Translations under genes and position numbers: made by a program
Shown: positions 45,275-55,938 of the stretch, in pieces
Position numbering within the stretch: the first letter of the stretch is position 1
Layout: every line of letters starts with the position of its first letter
Notes under the pieces: generated by a model
Told to the model about the DNA's origin: nothing
What the model saw: the letters and a program-made list of their open reading frames with translations, nothing else
Database searches by the model: none
Origin: Liquidambar formosana
Taxonomy: Eukaryota; Streptophyta; Magnoliopsida; Saxifragales; Altingiaceae
NCBI GenBank assembly: GCA_039720395.1
Contig: JBBPBK010000141.1
Span: 310,001-374,000, forward strand
DNA: 64,000 nucleotides
Direction of reading: 5' to 3'

Positions 45275-47922
45275 GTTTTTCTTTTTCAGCCATTCATAGA
45301 ATTTTTCCACCTATCCCCTCCCCATGTAAGCAATGACCTCATCTTAAGGATTAATTACATCATTAATCCTATTAATATAATAAGTTAGTAATTTTTTGTT
45401 ATATATATATCCTAAAGCTTTGGTGATAAATAATAACTATAATTATGACAACAACAATAATAATAATAATCACACTAATCAATTGATTATTAGGGTGGCA
45501 AATATTTGGGCTATCACAGATGCATTCCTGGGCGTACTCCCGTGGGACCTAGGAGTATGAACATGGTTAACAATAATGAAAGAATCCAATTTCAAGAAGG
45601 TAAGAGTTTAGAACTCACATTCTCATAATATGGATCGATCTTGGGATATTCATCGAATGGTGGATGAGTAATGTCAGTCTTCACAAATTTTGTCCCACTA
45701 CACAAGTTCACATACCAATTTAGTGGTGGGAGGGGTGGAGGTTGATTTCCTTCAAGGTCATCATCCTCGTCATTGTAAGTCATCCCAGTGGCAGATCCAA
45801 CTGTGGAGCTGTGTCCCCTTGCCCGTTGGCCCTGAAATTCAAATGCATGTCAAGTGGAGTCTTTCTTATGATCTTAAAAAGAGTTTAAGAGTTTGGGGAG
45901 CTCACCCCTTGAGGTGGGAGACCAGTGACCCTAGGATTCATCAGATATTGTCGGCAAAAGGCAGCGTATTCTATGCGAGGGGAGGTGAATCCCTCAGCAT
46001 CCCAACCCCTTAGAGCCTCTTCTAGTTCATCCCCCACTAGGTGGCTAGTATGCCTCATGTTCTTTGGTGGCATGGAAGGTGTCACAGCTGCATTCATATT
46101 TCCGTGGACTTGTCTCAGGACTCGCTCTCCAAGATACCAGCATCTACCTGTGGGGCCTTCAAAGAGGACCCTTTTGCTTGTCAACTCCAAACAAAAGGAG
46201 TACTTTTCGGGTAACCTATGCTCCCATAGCCTCCATGGATCCCATTCCACCTGTTGAGTTTAAAATGAGAAATGAGAAAAAAGATAAAAAAGTTAAAAAG
46301 AAAGAGAAAGAAAGATTTTACTATATCTACAATTAAGCTGGCAAGATATACCCTTGCATGGGCATAATCTTGTCGGTTGGAGGCTTTAGTAGCCAAGCAA
46401 GATGGAGCGTAATTCTGAAGAATGGGCCATGACATGGCATCACGAGCAAGAGTTGGGCGGCACATGTTCAGGTACTCGTAGTACCATATCTGTGGAAAAA
46501 TCAAAGAAATAGAGGAAATTATGTATGTGTTAAGTTTCGGGAAATAATAAAGAATTGAATGTTCTTTGTTACCTCCCAAACGAAAGGAAGTCCCCCAAAG
46601 TTCTTTGCAACTCCTTGGGACATGTCAGTCATGGAGCGATATATGGTTGCGAAAGCAGCCCCACCCCAGTTGTATATCCCAATTTTGTTCACATCCTCCA
46701 TGCTAGCTAGCAACTCTAGTCGAGCCATGTCATTGGTGCCCGCAAAGAAGGTACATGAAATCATGTAGAGCAAGAAAGCTCTCACAATGTATTGGGGATC
46801 CGTCCCCTCACTCTCTTCCACAATGGCAAAGGTGTTGTAGAACCAAGTACGGCGCACACCTTTTGGGCTTAACTTCGCTTCCACCCCGAGTAGAGCCACT
46901 ATATAGTTTTGATCCATGTTGGCATGCTCGTAGTATTCCAAGCGCTTGCCTTTCAAGCTCAACCCAGTTATCATGGTGAAGTCCTTAGGAGTCATGGTCA
47001 TCTCCCCGAAGCTAAAATGGAAAGTGTTGGTGGTGTCCCACCATAGCTCTGTCAAGGCAAATAATGCTTGCCTATCCTATTGCTCATTCCATAGAGCATC
47101 TAGGAAGGGCCCAAAACTCGCCTTCTTTATTATCTTGCGAGCACGTGGTTGGGCATGTTCCATGTATTTCCACCATGCGATGAGCCCCTTCATTGATGTC
47201 CTTGTACGGAGACTTTGGAAATCGGGCTATTTCAAAGGATTGTGTATTGAGTTAGCATTGAAAACATAGAGATATTGGGCATGCATTGATAATTGATTTA
47301 AAAAAAAAAAAGGTCTTTCCAAAAGTCTTAAAATATGGGTTTTGATTCATGAAATGAAGTAGAAATGAATGCCCATAACTTTGTGTATTCAAATTCATTG
47401 ATTTTGTAAGGATTGAATATGGTTTTGCCTTTCGGGCATTTTATTGAACACTTGGTGTGTGACTTGTTTTCAAGCAATGAAATGAAAGATTTTGTATACC
47501 AAATCCTTGCCAAGACCATTTGACTTTACACTACAATGCAAACCTATTGATTTTACAAGAATTGAACATGTTTTTGTCTCTTTGGCATTTTATCAAACAC
47601 TTGGTGGGCATCTTTTCTCAAGCATTGGGAAACAAGCTTTTTACACATTCAATCCTTGCCAAATCAATGAACTTGGCTTAACAATGATAAAAACAATCAA
47701 CAGAAGACCATGGGAATGCATTTTATCCAATAGAAATCAAGATTTCAAGATAAACATGTTAAGTTGGGAAGAACTAACCTCATGTTGGGAATGGAGGTAT
47801 GAGAGATGCTTCTTGGGTTCAAGTAATACCTTGTCTTGGGATTCATCATAGATTGGTGCCTTGTATGTATTCTTGATCACATAGTATGGATACTTGATGT
47901 TGGAATCATTGCTAGAAGCCAT
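42520..47922 (-). pseudogene. P1: antisense seven-exon plant-mobile-domain gene, disrupted
   Basis: Minus-strand exons: 47922-47779, 47226-46573, 46489-46352, 46250-45906, 45831-45619, 45548-45519 joined to 42786-42706 (split by a solo LTR), and 42627-42520 with stop TGA. Every exon is a multiple of three (144, 654, 138, 345, 213, 111, 108), so all introns are phase 0. Donors GTTAGT, GTAACA, GTATAT, GTGAGC, GTGAGT, GTAAGT; acceptors all AG. It would encode about 570 residues. PMD core in exon 2: TELWWDTTNTFHFSFGEMTM, AFLLYMISCTFFAGTNDMA, IGIYNWGGAAFATIYRSM, AKNFGGLPFVWE. Exon 4 begins VEWDPWRLWEHRLPEKYSF. The C-terminus is proline-rich and basic (PPPRAPRSGHDGARPSRKRR). In-frame TAGs at 47079-47077 and in exon 6 disable it, plus the LTR. 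The exon 2 acceptor (aaatag) is the weakest call. Confidence 0.75.
42792..45518 (-). repeat. Chromovirus-like solo LTR in P1 exon 6
   Basis: On the minus strand it starts TGTGATAGCCCAAATATTTG and ends TTTTTGGGGCGTGACA. The target duplication is gatgc (42787-42791 and 45519-45523). Minus-strand TATAAAAG at 45128-45135 fits an LTR promoter in that orientation. The 'GGGGCGTGACA' end resembles LTRs of Tekay/Del-type chromoviruses (inference). No internal domains. AT-rich with blocks repeated near 43130-43200 and 43280-43350 (catgaatgtttaacattag type). Confidence 0.85.
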
Positions 47923-48300
47923 TGATGATGGTTGAGCTTGTATATAAGAAAAATGGGTTTGATAAGAAAGATGATGAATTTGATCTTGCAAATGGATGAT
48001 TGATGCTTGTTTTTGTTGTTGAATGACTTGTTCTTGATGCTATTTCATGCACACAACTTGAATTGAAAGTGAAACTTTGATTGAGAATGTGTATGTGAGA
48101 ATTTGGGGAAGGATGGAGTAAGTTTCTAGAGAAAGAAGCTCTCAAATTTGAGCTTGGAGGCTTGAATGCACGAATGGGGGGGGTCAAGGGTTTAAAAACC
48201 CTCAAACTGGGCAGCACCAGCCTTGGGTAATCGCCCAGCCTGGGGCGGTAAGCCGCCTGGGCTTGGGCGGCAACCCACCTGCAGCCAGGTGGTCAGCCTC
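47923..48300 (-). promoter_or_regulatory. P1 5' region with GC-rich palindrome
   Basis: Upstream of the P1 ATG comes an untranslated stretch rich in CAA/CATC, then a weak TATA-like GTTTTTAAAC near 48188-48200. At 48221-48300 lies a degraded member of the GC-rich palindrome family (gggcggtaagccgcctgggc, arms aggtggtc / cagcctt...). Order palindrome, TATA, gene is the same as for P2 and the LTRs. Confidence 0.55.
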
Positions 48301-48739
48301 CCTTGCTCGCTCCGTTGCGCTCGTTTGGCCTTTGCTCGCCTATTCGTGCTTTTGAACCTTCTTTGAGATGCAATCTCAAGCATGTTTTGAGTTGAAAAAT
48401 GAGTGAATATCTTGATATTGTTTGACTTGAAATGGTTTTGAAATGGATTGCATTGGTGACCCTTGTGTGGGCATGGCATGCTAGTAGGGTTGAACAACCC
48501 TCTCTATGCATATGATTTTTGATCATTAGGGATGAATTCCCTCCTATGTCACTATGATTCGTTGTTATTTGGGATAAAGATATCTTCCCTATGTGCATGT
48601 GAATGATTGCTTTCATGAGATGAGTATGTCTCCTACGTGAGTTGATGTTTTGAGTTGAGGCATGAATAGCCTCCATGTGAGATGATTTGGTGAACTTGTT
48701 GAGTGTTGGTAAGTAGAGGCTTACCTTTGTCTTGATGAC
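48301..48739. other. Repeat-rich segment upstream of P1
   Basis: No gene. Contains degraded repeats of the pattern 'gatgaattccctcctatg', 'aagatatcttccctatgtg', 'gagtatgtctcctacgtg', 'gaatagcctccatgtg', each a short imperfect inverted repeat. It grades into the array at 48740. Confidence 0.55.
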
Positions 48740-49165
48740 TTAGTGAGAGAAAGATGCAATCTTTCTCATGATTACATGCTTACCTTGATAGCTCGAAAGA
48801 TGCAATCTTTCCCATGATTTGTGTTTACCCTGATGGTTTGAATATGAGAAGGATGTGATCTTTCTCACACTATGTGTTCACTTTGAGAAGTTTGATATGA
48901 GAAGGATGCAATCTTTCTCATGTCATATGTTTACCTTGATAGTTCGAAAGATGCAATCTTTCCCGTGGTATGTGTTTACCTTGATGATTTGAGCAAGAGA
49001 AGGACGTGATCTTTCTCGTGTTATGTGATTACTTTGATATTTGAATGATAATCTTGATGGTTTGAACATGAGAGGGACGCAATCTTTCTCGTGTTACATG
49101 ATAACCTTGATGATTTGAATATGAGAAGGATGTATCTTTCTCATGTTTTGAGATAGCCTTGATGG
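48740..49165 (+). repeat. Tandem array 1, units of about 45-60 bp
   Basis: About eight units around 'gagaaggatgcaatctttctc', with starts near 48752, 48798, 48851, 48904, 48949, 49002, 49076 and 49128. Each core is itself an imperfect palindrome (gagaaagat..atctttctc). The flanks share 'atgtgtttaccttgatggtt'. Part of the G2 3' untranslated region. Confidence 0.85.
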
Positions 49166-49173
49166 CATAGTTT

Positions 49174-49570
49174 TACCTCGTATTATTCACCAGAGCTATT
49201 GGTGTAGTATGGGAAGACCTTTCATCGAATGCAGATTCGGTGTAAGCTATGGATACCTCGTATTATTCAGAGCCATTGGCATAGTATGGGAAGACCTTTC
49301 ATCGAACGCAGATTCGATATAAGCTATGGATACCTCGTATTATTTGCCAGAGCCATTGGCGTAGTATGGGAAGACCTTTCATTGAACGCAGATTCGGTGT
49401 AAGATATGCATACATCATATTATTCACCAGAGCCATTGGTGAAGTATGGGAAGACCTTTCATCGAACGCAGATTCGGTGTAAGCTATGGATACCTCGTAT
49501 TATTCACCAAAGCCATTGGTGTAGTATGAGAAGACCTTTCATCGAACGTAGTTCGATGTAAGCTGTGGAT
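49174..49570 (+). repeat. Tandem array 2, five 77-80-bp units
   Basis: Units start 'tacctcgtattatt' at 49174, 49254, 49331, 49411 and 49491. Each carries ATTCACCAGAGCCATTGGTG with a CACCA/TGGTG hairpin and a cgaac...attcgg pair. The same array in reverse lies in G3 at about 55790-55938. Arrays just before the 3' LTR are known in Tat elements, where they can seed satellites. Confidence 0.9.
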
Positions 49571-49794
49571 ATCTTATCTTGTCCCCCCAGTGAAACTGGT
49601 GTACCGTATGAAGAGTTCTGTAGAACTTATGAGGAGTACCTTTGTGCTTGTGTATGATGAATTCGAAGAATTCAATGATATGATCACTCTCTTTTCCCCA
49701 GTGGGTGTCGATGAAATCAACTCCCCGGGCAAAAATGGGTTGTTCTTTTGGTCATTGGTTCGCAAGTGAAACTTGCTCACCAATGAGGGGCTTC
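49571..49794 (+). other. G2 3' end and polypurine tract
   Basis: Single-copy within G2 but matched by 55548-55780 in reverse. Ends ...caccaatgaggggcttc against the LTR; 'gaggggcttc' serves the place of the polypurine tract. No ORF. Confidence 0.7.
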
Positions 49795-50503
49795 TGTCAC
49801 ACCCCATTTTTGCCACCGTAGCTAGGGTTTGTCATTTCATGTGTCATTTTGTTTCCTTTTTGAGTCTAGTCTTTTGCATTGAGTTTCTAGGGTCCTAAGG
49901 ATGGTGTGTATGAATTTTGGTTCGATTTGGAATTGATCTTGAGGGGCTAATAAGAACTTTTGTGACTTGAAGGGCATAATCGTCTTTTAGGCCACAAACT
50001 TTCCATTTGACCTTGAAATGATCTCCAAGTTGCCAATCGGAGTTCATGTGGATGCATTTTGAGGTATTTATGGGTTCAATTCGATGAATTGATGGTTCGG
50101 GATTAGAATGGCTCAACAAGGCTCAGGTTGGCTAAGAGACCTATTTCGGGTTAGCTCGAATTGGCTTATGATTTTCACTCCATGACTACTCATTTGACCT
50201 TGATTAGTCTTAATTTCATCCCCAAATATGTTTAGGGAGGTTGAATTTTGAATTAGAAAGCATTCGGTGCGACCCTATGTGCATACTTAAGCTAAGCGAT
50301 GGTGAGGCATAGCGGTTAACCGCATTTGTAGGACCCAACCATGCAGCCATGGCTAGGGTTTCTTGCCCTTAAGTGACTCAAATTATATTCCCCTTCGAAA
50401 CACGGTTGTTTTGGCTTTCGTTTCGTCAAAATCGGAGTTAATTTGAACCCTGAAACACATTTGGAAGCCGAAAGGGTTAAAATTGGGCTGAGGATGACAT
50501 GGC

Positions 50504-50595
50504 GTCGGGTGACCACCCAGGCCTGGGCGGCTAGCAGCCTGGGCCGCCGCCTAGGCCCAGGCTGCTAGCCGCCCAGCCCCAGGTGGTCACCCGAG
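50504..50595. repeat. GC-rich palindrome in 3' LTR, long form
   Basis: Arms gtcgggtgaccacc / ggtggtcacccgag. The core contains gctagcagcctgggcc then gccgcctaggcccaggctgc, absent from the 5' LTR copy. LTRs of one insertion start identical, so the core changed after or during insertion. Confidence 0.85.
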
Positions 50596-52466
50596 CCACT
50601 TTCCTTTTTTGAGTCTTGACGCAGCTCCCTCCCTATTTTCTCGGATTTGCTCGCCTCCAGCCGCCATTCAACCCTAATTTCAGCCCTATTTGACCTACTT
50701 GAGCCCCAAGGGAACCTCTAAGAGCCTTTGGATCAATATCTAGGGTTTTAATCCCAACCATTGAGGGTTTTCCGTCAAACCCTATAAACACCCCCTTATA
50801 CTTCAGCAATAGGGGAGGCAAATTTCTGAAGTGAGAGGCATGTGTGAGACTTGGAGGCTATGACAGCCATCCTTAGGGTAGTTTAACCTAAACTTTGAGT
50901 GAGAGAGTGAGAGAGAAAGCTTGAAGGAAGGCTGGAGTTGGGTTTGAAGGCTTGAAGGAAGGAATTCCCAGCAGTGCATAAGAGGAGGAGGACTCTCTAC
51001 AGCAGCCACCATAGGTATACCTCTCCCCTTTTCTCTCTTTCATTCAAATTAGGGTTTTCTGCATAGGATAGCATTATTTCATGTGCAAGCTTATATTTTT
51101 ATCATGTGTTGATGCTTCTAATGCTTAGAATGCATGATTAGGATATTGTTTATGGCTGGTTTTGCATGATATAATGTCATTCCATGTGACTTTGTGAGTG
51201 TTCGTGTTTTTAGGGTTTCTAGAGTCTTTTCTAGGGTTTTGCATTGAATAGTCATTATTTCATGTTCAAGTTTATGTCTTTATCATGTCTTGTTGCTTCT
51301 ATTAGCTAGTATGCATGTTTAGGATGATATTCATGGGCTGTTTAGTATGTTAGGATGCTATTCCATGTGATTTACTGCATGTTTGAGATTCTAGGATTTC
51401 TCTTGTGCTGAAATTGAGTTTATGCTTAGAATAGCTTTATTTCATGTGAAAGTCTATGCCTTTATCATGTGTGGATCATTTTATTGATTAATATGCCTGG
51501 TTAGAATGCTGTTCATATTCTGTTTTGCATGATTTAGGGTTATTTCATGGGATTTTATGCACTAGTGTGATTTTAGGGTTTTTATCATCCTTGTGTTGGT
51601 TTAGTTGCATATAGCATGATAGCTTAGGGATTTTCTCTGTTTTTTCTTCATAGTTGCTGCATATGTGTTCCATATTAGGTAACTATGATATTTTTAGCAT
51701 TCATATAGTTGATTTTAGGGTTTTTTGCATGTCATTGCATATAGGGCTGAATTTGGGTTTAGTTAGCTTATGATTCATGTTGTTTACATGGCTTGTGGTT
51801 GATTTTAAGTTCTATTTCAATTCTGTCTAGATCTGTTTAATGGCTTTAATGATGAGTTTTGAGCATGTGTTAGCCTATGTTTAAGCATGATAATTGCTTG
51901 ATTGGAACCTAGCTTGGTTGGTTGGTATTTTGGTATGTTTTGCATGCAAAATTGCAGGTGCTTGACAGGTACAACAGGTGCAACTACTCCACCAATGTGG
52001 GGTGGTTATTTTGGCTACTGTGAGATGAAATCTTACAAATAAGATAATTACCTTATGCAATAGGGTGGTTATTTTGACAGGTTGCTTTTGCTTAAAGGTA
52101 AGTAGGGTATGAGGGTGCCCCAATTCACCCTTCTTTCCTTTCCTTGAAACTTTCCCTTTCTCCCCCCTAGGGTTGTTTCCTAATAAGGGAACATGGCAAT
52201 CCTTATAGTTTCCTTTTGTAACAAATGCCTTTTAAATCAAAGTTTCCCTCTTTATCAAATTCCATATTTACTAAAGATCTTTTGAGAATCATTCATTTTT
52301 GGAAACTTACCATGTTTTACTTGAAAGGAAACTTAGGGTTTACCATAGGCCTCGATTAGGTTATAACCCTATTCCTTTTCGAACTATGTGGATTTTGATC
52401 CATGTATTTCCATACATGGTACGTAGACGCTCTTCGTGAGGTTCAAGTGCGCCCTAGGATACTAAT

Positions 52467-53170
52467 TGTACGGGGTAAAATTCTGCTCCCCGAACTATGT
52501 GTTGAAGGTGGAGCTTGCTCCCTCGCCTGGACCTGCAATCACAAGCTTGGAAAAAATGGGTCAGAGGGTAGGCCAAGGTAGGTTTTGGCCGTGCCCTCTC
52601 CAATGCTTAAGTCAGAAAGCTGTCGTGGGGAGAATGAGGCAAGGAAGAAGATGAATCTCAGAGAATTAGGGTACTGTAGCTTACCAAATTAGGCTGTATC
52701 GTATTCTTTTTATACCCACCTGTACGGACTGACCATGTGAGGTCAGGTAACTGCTTTGGTTAGGTCAGATCTGACCATGGTTTTCCCATAACCGTCTGAC
52801 CATAGTTTGCTGATCATGGTTGGCCAAGGAACCATGGTTTCTAGTAACCGTTGTGTTAGGAATTACAGCTGCTGGGACAGTTTTGGACTGTAGTAGGATT
52901 TGGATTGTAGTGTGAGTCATAGGACAGGTGTCCCGAGATGAAAATCAGGTCCCGAGCTGGAACATCACGTGCTTTGCAGCAGGTCCTACCGTGCGGTATT
53001 AACCACGTGTCAAGTGATGTGATTTAACCCCTTACCCCGAGCTGGATCGTAGGAGGTGAATCACGTACGTTGTGGTTAGCCTGGTTGAACAGTCTTCGCC
53101 ACGTGTCAGCGTTTCTGAACTGAACCTTCCATCCCGAGCTGGAACCTCGGTTCAGAGATATTTCCACACA
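52467..53170 (-). repeat. Solo LTR of another family (704 bp) in G2 3' LTR
   Basis: Minus strand: starts TGTGTGGAAATATCTCTGAA, TATAAAAAG at 52714-52706, ends GAATTTTACCCCGTACA. Flanks ctaat and ctaag, one mismatch from a 5-bp target duplication. The 5' LTR has the empty site near 32117-32127. It contains four 'cccgagctgga'-type repeats. Family not recognised. Confidence 0.8.
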
Positions 53171-53617
53171 CTAAGTATCCTAGGTTTTCCTTTCCCTCTT
53201 TCTCTTTACTGTTTTTTTTTTCTTTGATTAAATTGATTATATGGATGAATGAATGGATGATATGCATGCTGTCTTTTTTATGATAATTGTTGATTTGTGT
53301 GTGATTAAGACTTTGATTTAGCCCAATTAAATTAAGAGACCATTTAGGGCGATATGGGTGCCTATAGGCTTTGCCTAGAACCTTCCCATATCGTAACTTA
53401 GCCTCCGAATCCCTGATTTCTTTGGTTTCCAAAAGATCATTTGCCTTACCAATTTTAAATATGGAGTCAATCTTTTGTTTTCCTAAAACAAAATTGGTTT
53501 TTAGGGTTTTCCTTGTTTCCTTTAAAAAATAAGGTGGCGACTCCTCTCCCTTTTCGTTTTCAAACCCCTTTCCTTTTAAATCCTTGTGGGCCACACTTTT
53601 TTAGGGTCCACAATATT

Positions 53618-55547
53618 CATCCACTAAACATGCAAACAACAGAAATAGTGAATAATCATAAACCCTAATTTGATCCTAGAACCATAACATGCATTAAAAA
53701 AACCTTGAATCCACTATATGAATGCAGAAAATATCATAGTTATTCTATATGTATTACATATACAACAACCATGAAGAAAAAAACAATAAAAAAAAACCCT
53801 AAAGTACTATGCTATATGCAACTTTCCTAAAATAAGGATGATAGAAACCCTAGAATCACAATTGTGCATAAAATCATATGAAATAACTCTAAATCATGCA
53901 AAACCAATTATGAACAGCATTCTAATCATGCATATTAACCAATAGAAGCATTAACACATGATAAAAATGCAAGCTTGCGCATGAAATATAGCTATTCTAA
54001 GCAAAAACCCTATTTCAACACAATAGAAATCCTAGAATCTCAACTATGCATTATATCACATAAACAACCTACTAGCATGCAAAACTAACCATGGACAATA
54101 TAGGTTTTAATATGCGAAAGAGTTATTTCATGCAAAACCCTAATTTCAGCCCTATAGAAGCCTTAGAATCACAACTTCACATGAAATCACATGGAATAAC
54201 ACTATAACATGCATAACTAACCATGAATGATATTATTATCACATATATTAACCAATAGAAGTATCAACATATGATAAAAATGCATGCTTGAACATGAAAT
54301 AATGCTATTCTAGGCATGAACCGTAATTTCAATAAAAGAGAAGAAGAGAGGAAGGTATACCTATGGTGGAGCCTTCTTGCTATTGTAGAAACTCCTTCTC
54401 TTCTTATGAACTGCTGGAAACACTCTCCTTCAAGTCTCCAAGCACAGCTCCAACCCTCCTTGAAGCTCTCGCTCTCTCTCTCTATCTCTCACTCAGAAAT
54501 TAGGTTAAAATGCCCTAAGGATGGCTGTCATTGCCTCTAAGTGCCTCCAAGTGCCCCCCTAATGCTGAAGTATAGAGGGGTATTTATAGAGTTTGAGGGA
54601 AATCCCTCAATAGCTGGGATTAAAACCCTAGATATTGATCCAAGGGTCCTTAGAGACTTCCTTGGGACTCAAGTAGGTCAATTAGGGTTAAAAATAAGGT
54701 GGAATGGCGGCTGTAGGCGAAATAGTTCAAGAAAATAGGAGAGAGTCCGCTTCAGCACTCAAAAAAGGAAAGTGGCTTGGGTGACCATTTGGGGCTAGGC
54801 GGCTAGCAGCCTAGGCCCAAGTGGCTAGCTGCTCAGGCCTGGGTGGTCACCCGAGGCCTCATCACTTCTTGCCTTATTCTGACCCTTTTAGCTTCCAAAT
54901 GTGTTTCGAGGGTCAAATCAACTCCGATTTTGACGAAACAAAAGCCAAAACAACTATGTTTTGAAGGGGAATATGATTTGAGTCACTTTAGGGCAAAAAA
55001 CCCTAGCCATGGCTACATGGTTAGGTTTTACAAAGGCGGCTAACTGTTATGTACCACCGTCGCTTAGCTTAGGTATGCACACAGGGTCGCACTGAATGTA
55101 TTCCAATTTGAAATTCAACCTTCTAAAACACATTTGGGGATAAAATTAAGGCTAGTCAACATCAAATGAGTGGGCATGGAGTGAAAATCATGAGTAGATT
55201 TGAGCTAACCCAAAGTGTCTCTTAACCAACCTGAACCATATTGAGCCATTTTAATCCCGAACCATCAATTCATCAAATTGAACCCATAAATACCTCAAAT
55301 GCATCTATATAAACTCTAATTGGCAACTTGGAGATCATGGAAAGTTTGTGACCTAAAAGACGATTATGCCTCTCAAGTCACAAAAGTTCTTATTAGCCCT
55401 CAAGATCAACTCCAAATCGAATCAAAATTCATACACATCATCCTCAATACCCTAGAAACTCAATACAAAAGACTAGACTAAAAAAGGAAACAAAAAGACA
55501 CATAAAATGACAAACCCTAGCTAAGGTGGCAAAAATGGGGTGTGATA
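53618..55547 (-). repeat. G3 3' LTR, right half (LTR C)
   Basis: Continues 28241-29490 after G2. Minus-strand TATAAATA at 54581-54588 and palindrome at 54775-54855. Ends ggggtgtgata, that is TATCACACCCC on the minus strand, with the TG start changed to TA. Confidence 0.9.
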
Positions 55548-55938
55548 GAAGCCCCTCATTGGTGAACAAGTTTCACTTGCGAACTAATGACAAAAAGAAC
55601 AACCCATTTTTGCCTGGGGGATTAATTTCATCAATACCCACTGGGGAAACATATGAAAAGAAAGCGATCATATTACTGAATCCTATGAGTCGGATGCCAC
55701 CAACCTATAGAATTCAGCACACACAAACCTTCCACACACAAAGGTACTCCTCATGAGTTCTACAAAACGCTTCACACATATTTCTCATATTGTATGCCAA
55801 TTGCACCAATGAACAATATAAGGCATCCATAACTTACACCGAACTATGTTCGATGAAAGGTCTTCCTATACTACACCAGTTACACTGGTGGACAAGATGA
55901 GGTATCGACAGCTTACACCGAACTCCGTTCGATGAAAG
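55548..55938 (-). mobile_element. G3 internal 3' end
   Basis: Reverse complement of G2 49400-49794: the polypurine end (gaagcccctcattggtg) and at least two units of tandem array 2. The rest of G3 is missing; G4's LTR begins at 55939. So G3 lay on the minus strand with its 3' LTR to the left. Confidence 0.85.

Larger units (their letters stand above)
29491..53612 (+). mobile_element. G2, complete 24.1-kb Tat gypsy element with antisense genes
   Basis: Both LTRs present (29491-32562 and 49795-53612), flanked by atatt at 29486-29490 and 53613-53617. Order: LTR, tRNA-Arg-like primer site, leader, gag, protease/G-patch, intron, RT, RNase H, second RNase H, integrase, A-rich tract, two antisense genes, two tandem arrays, LTR. 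Two later insertions lie inside (42792-45518 and 52467-53170). Across 30661-31200 versus 51001-51540 I count 4 mismatches in 540 bp, so insertion was recent. Yet pol has eight in-frame stops and two frameshifts; the copy was likely mobilised in trans by an intact relative (inference). Confidence 0.95.
49795..53612 (+). repeat. G2 3' LTR, interrupted by a solo LTR
   Basis: Starts tgtcacaccccatttttgc and ends ttagggtccaca. Without the insertion 52467-53170 it is about 3.1 kb. Nearly identical to the 5' LTR apart from the palindrome core (50504-50595, longer by about 34 bp) and TATAAACA in place of TATAAATA at 50783-50790. Confidence 0.94.

Noticed and set aside
45690..46336. Plus-strand frames of about 90-110 codons over P1
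   Set aside because: They are complements of P1 exons 4 and 5; the minus-strand reading has the PMD motifs and splice sites.
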